This document shows, piece by piece, positions 11,613 to 18,703 of a DNA stretch of 64,000 bases. Below the pieces are notes generated by a model. It worked only from the letters and a program-made list of their open reading frames with translations, was not told where the DNA came from and did not search any database. Within the stretch, counting starts at the first letter, position 1; each line of letters begins with the position of its first letter. The DNA comes from Ascoidea asiatica (taxonomy: Eukaryota; Ascomycota; Saccharomycetes; Ascoideales; Ascoideaceae), in contig BCKQ01000002.1 of the NCBI GenBank assembly GCA_001600695.1, positions 2,351,351 to 2,415,350 of the forward strand, in the 5' to 3' direction. A program made the position numbers and the translations under genes.

Positions 11613-11996
11613 ATGGCGCCACCGATACCCGTGCTCACCAGGGACCAAGTGGAGTTGGTCTGCAACACCAGAGGCATCAGAGACCCCTTCAGCAGTGTCG
11701 GCAACAAGAACAACAACAACAACAGCCAGGAAGAGTGTGAGTTGAAGAGTCTTGTTCAGTTTGAATGCTCCTATAACACTCAACTCGACAATGTGAGCTG
11801 TTTCCCCTTCAAAAGAATCTTTAAGAAGTGCAAAGTCCAGGAATTAAGAAATGCAAAAACTGTTGGTGAACCTGTAGAAAATGAACCTGTTTATCAGTTG
11901 ATTGAAGTGACAAATGAAAGAACAAATAACATTTTCAAGAACATGGAATTAAATCAAATTGAAAAAGAAGTTAAACAATTCAATTATCCCAATTGA
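11613..11996 (+). CDS. SOM1: Som1-like subunit of mitochondrial inner-membrane peptidase
   Basis: A 127-aa protein. It begins MAPPIPVLTRDQ, as S. cerevisiae Som1 begins MAPP..TRDQ, and keeps the Som1 core: CELKSLVQFEC followed by VSCFPFKRIFKKC. Som1 is a small subunit of the inner membrane peptidase (Imp1/Imp2) that trims presequences in the intermembrane space. The regularly placed Cys residues suit an intermembrane-space protein with disulfides. It is longer than the 74-aa yeast protein because of an Asn insert (GNKNNNNNSQEE) and a C-terminal extension. The start at 11613 is fixed by the conserved N-terminus. The 5' half is notably richer in G+C than its neighbours. Confidence 0.85.
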   Translation: MAPPIPVLTRDQVELVCNTRGIRDPFSSVGNKNNNNNSQEECELKSLVQFECSYNTQLDNVSCFPFKRIFKKCKVQELRNAKTVGEPVENEPVYQLIEVTNERTNNIFKNMELNQIEKEVKQFNYPN

Positions 11997-12358
11997 AACT
12001 TATATTCAATATATTTTTAATATATTTTTAATAACCATTATATAATTATTGTAATACAATAGAATCTATGTAACTATTTGAGTTAAATACTTCTTTTACA
12101 AGGTCTGAGATGACTGATAACTGAGAAAATGATTCGCATTCGCTGGCCAATCATTTCCTCAGTGCTTTTTTCACCTGAGCTCGACTGAAAACTTCGCAAC
12201 ATTCGCTCATCTCCCATTCACATACAAATTGTTTATTTCAGTTACTAATCATAATCATTATCAGATTTGTAATTGCAATCATTATCATATCTCGTATCTC
12301 ATACAATATAAATATATAGTATATTATACCTTTTTTATTATCTTAAATTCAAATAGAA
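11997..12358. other. Intergenic, SOM1 to MMF1
   Basis: 362 bp between two genes read in the same direction. The first part is the A+T-rich 3' region of SOM1. About 12100-12230 is G+C-richer (ATTCGCTGGCCAATCATTTCC) and includes a CCAAT box. The last part carries TATA-like AATATATA runs just before the next ATG. No gene or RNA is recognised. Confidence 0.4.
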
Positions 12359-12814
12359 ATGTTTACATCTTTAAGTAAAAAACAATTATTTTCAATTTCT
12401 TCAAATACTTTTTTAAATATTTCAAAAAGATCAATGACTTCACTTATACCAATTAATCCAAAAGGTGCACCACCACCAGCTGCACCATATTCACCAGCAA
12501 TGAAAGTTGGTAATTTAATTTTTTTATCTGGTCAAATTCCAATAAATTCAAATGGTGAAATTTTAAATGGTTCAATTGGTGAAAAAACTTCATTAATTTT
12601 AAATAATATTAAATTAATTTTAAATAATGCAAATTCAGATTTAAATAAAATTGCAAAAGTTAATATTTTTTTAACTGATATGAAAAATTTTAATGATGTT
12701 AATTTAGTTTATGGTAAATATTTTAATATTCATAAACCTGCAAGATCTTGTGTTGCTGTTAAAGAATTACCACTTGGTGTTGATATTGAAATTGAGTGTA
12801 TAGCCGTTGAATAA
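12359..12814 (+). CDS. MMF1: RidA family (Mmf1/Hmf1) reactive enamine/imine deaminase
   Basis: A 151-aa member of the YjgF/YER057c/UK114 family. These trimeric proteins hydrolyse the reactive enamine/imine products of PLP enzymes such as threonine deaminase, and the yeast mitochondrial form (Mmf1) also supports mtDNA stability. The family core is complete: GAPPPAAPYSPAMKVGNLIF, LSGQIPIN and the active-site region ARSCVAVKELPLGVDIEIE with the substrate-binding Arg (about residue 129). The first 25 residues (KKQLFSISSNTF..ISKRS) are basic and Ser-rich, as in a mitochondrial presequence. Met26 begins MTSLIPINPKGAPP, which would be a complete cytosolic Hmf1-type protein. Convergent with YOP1, 81 bp between stops. 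Confidence 0.92.
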   Translation: MFTSLSKKQLFSISSNTFLNISKRSMTSLIPINPKGAPPPAAPYSPAMKVGNLIFLSGQIPINSNGEILNGSIGEKTSLILNNIKLILNNANSDLNKIAKVNIFLTDMKNFNDVNLVYGKYFNIHKPARSCVAVKELPLGVDIEIECIAVE

Positions 12815-12895
12815 TTAACTTACTTACTTACATACTTATATAATACAATATATAATACAATATACAATTAATATATAATTAATATATAATTATAA

Positions 12896-13645
12896 TTATA
12901 ATGACTTCTTTAATGGAATATTTGTATTAATATTATTCTTATTACCAAAGTTCTTAGTCATATTATTTAAATTATTTCTATTAACATTACCGCCAACACC
13001 TGAAAGACTTGAAATACCTGAAGAACCTGAAGAACCTGAAACACCTGAAACACCTGAAGTACCGCCAATGTTAGAAGTAGTAGAAGTAGAAGGAGCATTA
13101 ACATTGTCACCACCAATATTTCTATTAATATTCATATTACTACCTATATTACTATTACTATTCATATTCATATTAATATTATTACCATAATTACTTTTGA
13201 AAATAAATTTTTCACTAAATGGTTTAATTAAATTTAAATAAATAATTCTTGCACCTCCATAACTTGGTAATGATAAATATAATAAAAATAAAGTTTTGAA
13301 AAAAAAATAAAATGGAATCCAATATAATATAGCTTTTAAAAAAAATTCAAAAACATTAAAAAATCCAAAAACAACCCAATAAATTAATAATTCTGAATCA
13401 TCTTCTTTATTTGAACTTCTTAAAGCATTTAATGATAAATATGCTGGAATTATATATCCTGCAATATTTGATAATAATTGTCCAATTCCTCCTGTATTTA
13501 AAATTATACTTAAAAAATAAACAAAAATAATTCCAACAATTGCATATGATCTTGGTAATTTTGTTTTTTGTTCAAAATTATCTAAATGTTTATTACCTGC
13601 AAATCTTTGATCGATTTGAAGTAATAGTTTTTTAACAGAATCCAT
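12896..13645 (-). CDS. YOP1: Yop1, reticulon-like ER membrane-shaping protein (TB2/DP1/HVA22)
   Basis: A 249-aa protein of the DP1/Yop1 family, which inserts hairpins in the ER membrane to make tubules and partners reticulons and the Sey1/atlastin GTPase. The conserved order is visible: LPRSYAIVGIIFVYFLS, IAGYIIPAYLSLNALRS, then LLIYWVVFGFFNVFEFF, YWIPFYFFFKTLFLLYLSLP and GGARIIYLNLI, which form two membrane hairpins (about residues 33-150). The C-terminal 90 residues are an Asn/Ser/Gly-rich tail not found in the roughly 180-aa S. cerevisiae protein. No intron is apparent. The start ATG gives the usual short cytosolic N-terminus. Confidence 0.93.
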   Translation of the reverse strand: MDSVKKLLLQIDQRFAGNKHLDNFEQKTKLPRSYAIVGIIFVYFLSIILNTGGIGQLLSNIAGYIIPAYLSLNALRSSNKEDDSELLIYWVVFGFFNVFEFFLKAILYWIPFYFFFKTLFLLYLSLPSYGGARIIYLNLIKPFSEKFIFKSNYGNNINMNMNSNSNIGSNMNINRNIGGDNVNAPSTSTTSNIGGTSGVSGVSGSSGSSGISSLSGVGGNVNRNNLNNMTKNFGNKNNINTNIPLKKSL

Positions 13646-14299
13646 TTTATTTTAAAAATCTTATTACACAACACAAATTCAACTCAATTATTACTCAATT
13701 AATTAATAAAATAAAGTAATATTTATTGATTTTAATAATTATCAATTATCAAATATGAATCTCTTCTTCAGTTGGAATTGATTAAATATTTATATATCTT
13801 TCTGAGATTCTACATCTTGTTAGTAATATCAATCTAAAATCAGATTGCTTGCTTGTTTATCTTTTGTTAGCGCTGCGAATCTGAAATGAAACTCGAAGCT
13901 TGCGCAATTTTCTGAGCCCAGAGCTAAAAGTCCTGGTTCTTAACTACGGTAAGAGCTGGAAGCGAAGTGCTCGTCTGCAGCAAGCTCTGCTCTGGAATAA
14001 ATCTCAGTTTCGAAACTACGTAATAATTATTGAATATTATTATAGATTCTATTAGATATTGGATATTGGATATTAAATAAAAGAAAGAAGAGAACAGTGT
14101 TTATTGCTATGTCGAAGAGATATGGAGGTTAAGATCTGAATGTGATGAGAATGTGTATAATATACTCGGTGACAAAGATATATCAGTAATACATTAGTTA
14201 TATTAGATATGATAAAGATAAAGAAAGATAAAGATAAAAAAAAGTTATAATGTGGAGAGAGAACTCATTTATGTAACATGAAATTGCAAACTTCTTCAA
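13646..14299. other. Intergenic region with a possible structured element
   Basis: 654 bp between YOP1 and the family A gene, in the 5' region of YOP1 and the 3' region of the family A gene. Positions 13860-14005 are much richer in G+C than the flanks and contain nested complementary segments: CCAGAGC (13918-13924) can pair with GCTCTGG (13989-13995). No open frame of note runs through it. The remainder is A+T-rich. Confidence 0.4.
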
Positions 14300-14872
14300 T
14301 CAGTTAATTACTTTTGGTACTTCACTGGATTGATTACTTTCACCAAGAAATTCAGAAAGTGAATTGTTAATCTTTTCAGAAGTGATTAAAAATCTTACAC
14401 CCAAATTATCAACAGTATCAATTACAACTTTACCAGAAATTCCAGCATATCCTCTAATATAAGTATAAATTGGATTACTATATGAATGTATTCTTTTTAC
14501 ATAATCTCCAATTCTTTCATAAGATTCTAATCTTTTTAAAGTTACTGATCTTTCATTAATATAATAAAATTTTGTAAGGTATGGACTATTTTCATCTTCA
14601 ATACCATCTTTAGTTCCTGTTAAACAATTATATGGTGATAATGATGGAAAATAATAAAATGGATTTGATCTTGATCTTGAGCTTGAATTAAAATTAGAAT
14701 TATTAATTTGTTGTTGTTTTTGTTTTTTTTCATTAATTTCCTTTTCATTTTTTATTTGAAATTCATAAAGTTTTCTTCTTTGTTCCATTTCTTCTTCAAT
14801 TGATATTGGTTCCATATTTAATATATCCATATTTTTATTCATATTTTTATTTCTATTATTTATAAAATTCAT
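14300..14872 (-). CDS. Orphan family A protein, copy 1 (possible perilipin-like)
   Basis: A 190-aa protein of unknown function, read from the ATG at 14872. A basic/charged N-terminal half with an EKQ-rich predicted coiled coil (EMEQRRKLYEFQIKNEKEIN) is followed by a domain shared with the protein at 45984-46778. The shared elements, in order, are FYYFPSLSPYN, FYYINERSVTLKRLESY, an IGxxxK segment, NPIYTYIR and DNLGVRFLIT. The final region has no membrane helix. The pattern of Leu/Ser-rich helix, P-I-Y segment and VDxLG.. ending vaguely recalls fungal perilipins (Pet10 type), but this is a weak impression that needs a profile search. Two copies in 32 kb point to a small lineage-specific family. 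Confidence 0.7.
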   Translation of the reverse strand: MNFINNRNKNMNKNMDILNMEPISIEEEMEQRRKLYEFQIKNEKEINEKKQKQQQINNSNFNSSSRSRSNPFYYFPSLSPYNCLTGTKDGIEDENSPYLTKFYYINERSVTLKRLESYERIGDYVKRIHSYSNPIYTYIRGYAGISGKVVIDTVDNLGVRFLITSEKINNSLSEFLGESNQSSEVPKVIN

Positions 14873-15354
14873 TTTAAATAGCAATATTATATATTTATTA
14901 AATTTTTAGCAACTTCTTGGATAATATTATTCTTTATCACACTCAATATTTGATTTTGAATTGAATTTAAATATAAATCAAACATAAATAAATAAATAAA
15001 TATAAATAAATAAAAATCAAAAGATTTCTTCATTTCAATTCTTTTATTCCAAATTCAACTGATTTCTTTTGAAGTACCAAAAAAAAAAAAGAATCACAAA
15101 CGGAAAAAACCCTTACAATTTTCATTTTCACCAAAACCGCCAAATTCTGCTGCTTTTACAACCTCGACAACTTTTAACTATGGCAGTTTTTGACTACGGC
15201 TGAAAAATATTACTGAAGTGAAACAAAAACGTTAGCAAAGAATGTTATATTATTATATTATATAACTAAAATATAAAGAGAATATAACTAGAATATAAAG
15301 AGAATATAAAGAGAATATAGAGAGAATATAGAGAGAATATATGTAGAATAATTA
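14873..15354. other. Intergenic with short tandem repeats
   Basis: 482 bp lying between two minus-strand genes: the promoter of the family A gene and the 3' region of the P450-like gene. It holds ATAAATAA runs (about 14975-15015), a poly-A tract (15080-15091), a short G+C-richer piece (15110-15200) and an imperfect tandem array of AGAATATA units. Confidence 0.5.
15267..15343. repeat. Imperfect AGAATATA(A/G)AG tandem repeat
   Basis: About seven imperfect copies of an 8- to 12-bp unit (AATATAAAGAG / AATATAGAGAG) directly downstream of the P450-like stop codon. It is a simple microsatellite-like array seen directly in the sequence. Confidence 0.8.
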
Positions 15355-16521
15355 TTAATTTAAATGCTGACTTGTTCTTAAATTTAATGTAATTGAAAAA
15401 TAATCTTCTAAAGGAATTGAATCAAAATCACATAATCCAAATATATCAATTAATTCACAATATTTTGTAAAACATGAATTTTTTTTATCATTTGTACAAT
15501 TATTTAATTTAATCTCATATTTTTTAATAAATTTTGTAATAAATATATAAGTAAATTTAAAAAGAAAAGAATCTTCAGATGTTGAAGATTCTAATCCCAT
15601 AAGTTCTAAAGATGATAAACTTTGAAAATCTTTCAATAATGATTCATTTTGATTATTATTGTACTTGTTATTATTAAAACTATAATTGAAATAGATTAAT
15701 GATTTCTCAGGTATTATAAATTTATTATTTTCATCTTTTGTACTTAATTGAATTTCATTTTGATTTTGATATGGAAAACTTAAAGGAATTGGTGACAAAA
15801 TTAAAATAATTTCTTTTATTTTTTTAATAATTTCTTTATTATAATCTTCAACATTATTTTCAGTAGAATTTTGATTAATATTGAAATTTAAATTAATTAT
15901 ATTTAAAATTTCATTTTGAATTGATGGTTTTTCACCTAAATATTTTATTATTGAAATTAAAAATGGAATTAAAACAGAGACTAAATCATTGAATAATTCT
16001 AAAGTTAAACATTTTATTTCATCATTTGATAAATTAGTTTCATTATTTTTAATTAATGAATCAACTATACAAATATTATAATCTTTATATAATTGTGTTT
16101 GTTCAATTCTTTGTTTTATAATTTCAAAAACAAAAAAATTTCTTTCATTGATTATTGATTGAATATAAGATAATTGTGAATGAAGCAAAGGAGAATTTTG
16201 AAATGATCCTCTAAAATTGGACCATGTTTTAAAAGGAAATTTAAAATCTTTTAAAAGGTTTTTATTTTTTTTATTTCTAATCTCAAAAAATTGTTTAAAA
16301 AAATTTTTATTATTATTAGATTCTTTTATAGAATAATTAAATAATAAAATTAATGAAAATTCAATTATATCTTCATATAATAACTGAAATAATTCGATTG
16401 AATCTATTACATTTTTTTTCTTTTCTGTTTCTTTTTCTTTTTCTTTTTCATTATAATTAATTGATAAATTTTCAATAATTTTAGATATTTCTTCATGAAG
16501 GTTGAAATTTGAATTATTTAA

Positions 16522-16595
<74 letters not shown>

Positions 16596-17037
16596 CGACA
16601 TCTATAACTTTTAAAGATTCAATTAATGAATTTTTCATTCTTTTGGTTTTATAAACATTTAATCGATTTCTTAATTTCATTCCAAAACAAGCATCAGTAA
16701 CACAATATATTGGATTTTTAATGAAATCAATAATTTTAGATCCATTGGATTTAATTTCTTTTATTAAACATGGATCATTGATAATGATTGCATCTATTGA
16801 ACCTAATTTAATTTGAAATAAAGGTAAATTTTCTTTGATTTTGATTAAATCTTTAACAGTTTTAATTTGAGTTAAATTACCAAATATAAAATATCTTTTA
16901 AAGGGAAATTTTGGTATTCCATCTATTGAATTCTTTGAAAATAAACTCTTAAGTGTTAATAAAGAAAATAACAATACTAAAAAACTTATAATTGGAGAAT
17001 TTGAAATACTCCTAAACACCTGAGATAAAAGAAACAT
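15355..17037 (-). CDS. Cytochrome P450-like protein lacking haem-ligand and ExxR motifs
   Basis: A 560-aa protein from the ATG at 17037. An N-terminal membrane anchor (FLVLLFSLLTLKSLF) is followed by a P450-type opening, GIPKFPFKRYFIFGNL and PLFQIKLGSIDAIIINDP, which resembles the CYP504-like group of fungi. The C-terminal frame also fits a P450: SPIPLSFPYQN after the K helix, IIPEKSLIYFNYS, FIKKYEI and PLEDYFSITLN. The functional motifs are gone, however. The K helix reads EIIL instead of ExxR. The region of the Cys loop (about residues 477-497, nt 15550-15609) reads LELMGLESSTSEDSFLFKF, with no Cys and no FxxGxxxC. A run of about 25 Asn (AAT) and another insert interrupt the middle. It is one intact frame, so it looks like a maintained pseudoenzyme rather than a fresh pseudogene. 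Confidence 0.75.
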
Positions 17038-18000
17038 GAATGAGAACAATTCAATTCAAACCGAAAAAATGTTTTTCTAAATCTGGAAGAAGATCAATGA
17101 GCAAAGAAATTTGGAAGATATTGCTGAAGTTTCTTCTTTTTTTACTTCTTCTTCTTTGTTTACTTCTTCTTTTTCTTTTTTGTTTACTTCTTCTTCTTCT
17201 TTTTATTGGGGTTTGAATAATTTACCATAAAAGCAAAAACAAAAACACCGCAGCACATTCATATAGTATCATGCATAGTAAAATAAAATGTAAAAGAACT
17301 ATATGCCTCTAGCCCATAGTAAACTAATTTGATATTTTGTGAAGACTGGTAAAATAACACAAAGAATAATATAATTTTATTCACAATTCGACTTGCAATT
17401 TTCACTTGAAAGATTAAAAAAATTACAAATCATCATTAAGGGAATTAATATCATGATCTGTCTGTCAAATAGTAAGCATTCAAAAAATATATCCTTTGAT
17501 ACAAGTGAAAGCTTTTAAATTTTACAACACTCTTCTTATAATATAGTTTGAAACTTTTTGAATTTCTTACATTCTGAATGGTTAACCCTTTCGGCTAAAA
17601 TAATTAAACAAGAAAGACTAATAAAGCTCGGTATTAAAAAGTAATTGTTTTGATTTATTCTAGCAAAATAAAACAAAAGAAAACGAAAGTTTAGAAAAAG
17701 CTTACTTTTACTTAAAAAAAAAGGGTTTCATGTAAAAAAGTTTATAAAAACTACAAAGTCTTCTTTATTACAAGTAATATTTTAGCTTTAGGAATGATTT
17801 TGAATATATATCCGTACTTTTTAAGGTACTTGTACTATTTTATGGAACAGTTTATTATTAAAATAACATAATAGACCCTTTAGAGTTTTCCGGGGAAGCA
17901 AAATTATTTGAAACTTGTCATGATAGTTGTCAGTTTATATATCAAGAAGAGCATACATTTTGTGATAGATTCAATAGTGAATTTTCTGAAAGCTTTTGAG
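17038..18000. other. Intergenic region left of the inverted repeat
   Basis: 963 bp without a supported gene. It starts with a TTCTTCTT-rich tract (17125-17205) in the P450-like promoter. From about 17885 to 18000 it is diverged but clearly related, in inverted orientation, to 31312-31460: GGGGAAGCA, ATTTGAAACTTG, ATGATAGT and TGATAGATT occur in the same order. This is decayed outer homology beyond the near-identical arm. Nothing else is recognised. Confidence 0.6.
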
Positions 18001-18703
18001 GCCGAGTCCTAAATTTTAGAACCGGATTTTTAGGCCAGTCCAAATCAGGCCGAGATTTGTATGCAGGTCCGTTTGAGTCTAAAACGGCAGAGGACCTAAA
18101 CCTTAAATTGTTCCATTTAAGTTATTCCACTTACAATAGCCACAATAGTGGCTGTTGCATTGATCCAACCAAACTTTTTATTTCCAGATCAGAAAAACCT
18201 TGAAACTTTTCAAATGACCACTGTTATTTTGTTTCACTTTTTTTTGTTCAAAAATACTTTGGAGGTATTCAATCAATATTTTTTGCAAAATCCACGAGTT
18301 TTCAACCGTTGGATTTCAAACCTTCAAAAAAATTAACTAATGAATCATAGAAAACGCACAAATAATATTGCTACTATTTTTCAATGGTTTAAAGAAAAAT
18401 GGAATGTACTATTTTTGTGCTTTTTATACTATTGTTATTTAAGTTTGGTTATAATAAAAATAGAATTGATAATGGAAACAATAATGGAAATATATTTATT
18501 TAAATTCATTTTTAGTATATAGCTAAAAAAACTGAAATATTATAAATATCCTAGAAATGTAGAAATAATTATCGTTTTGAAATTATAGAATTCTAGGACA
18601 TCAAGTTAATTATTTTATGAATATAGTCATTTATAGATATACCTTAGTTATTTAAAATGTCTTTTTCAAATAATAATGAACCATTTGATGAATATTCAAA
18701 GAA
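18001..18703 (+). repeat. Inverted repeat, left arm (703 bp)
   Basis: Reading on the plus strand, this segment matches the minus strand of 30610-31312 over its whole length, with the same length and no indel; only a handful of substitutions are seen (for example near 18005, 18018, 18574 and 18626-18631). The arm contains the complete promoter region (18001-18656) and the first 15 codons plus 2 bases of the downstream zinc-finger gene. Identity stops at 18703, inside codon 16. Two small frames in the arm (62 and 60 codons) occur identically in both arms but have no recognisable product. Confidence 0.95.

Noticed and set aside
18148-18522. Two small frames (62 and 60 codons) repeated in both inverted arms
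   Set aside because: Their identity in both arms follows from the arm identity itself; no homology, and they lie in the promoter of the zinc-finger genes. Upstream ORFs are possible but unsupported.
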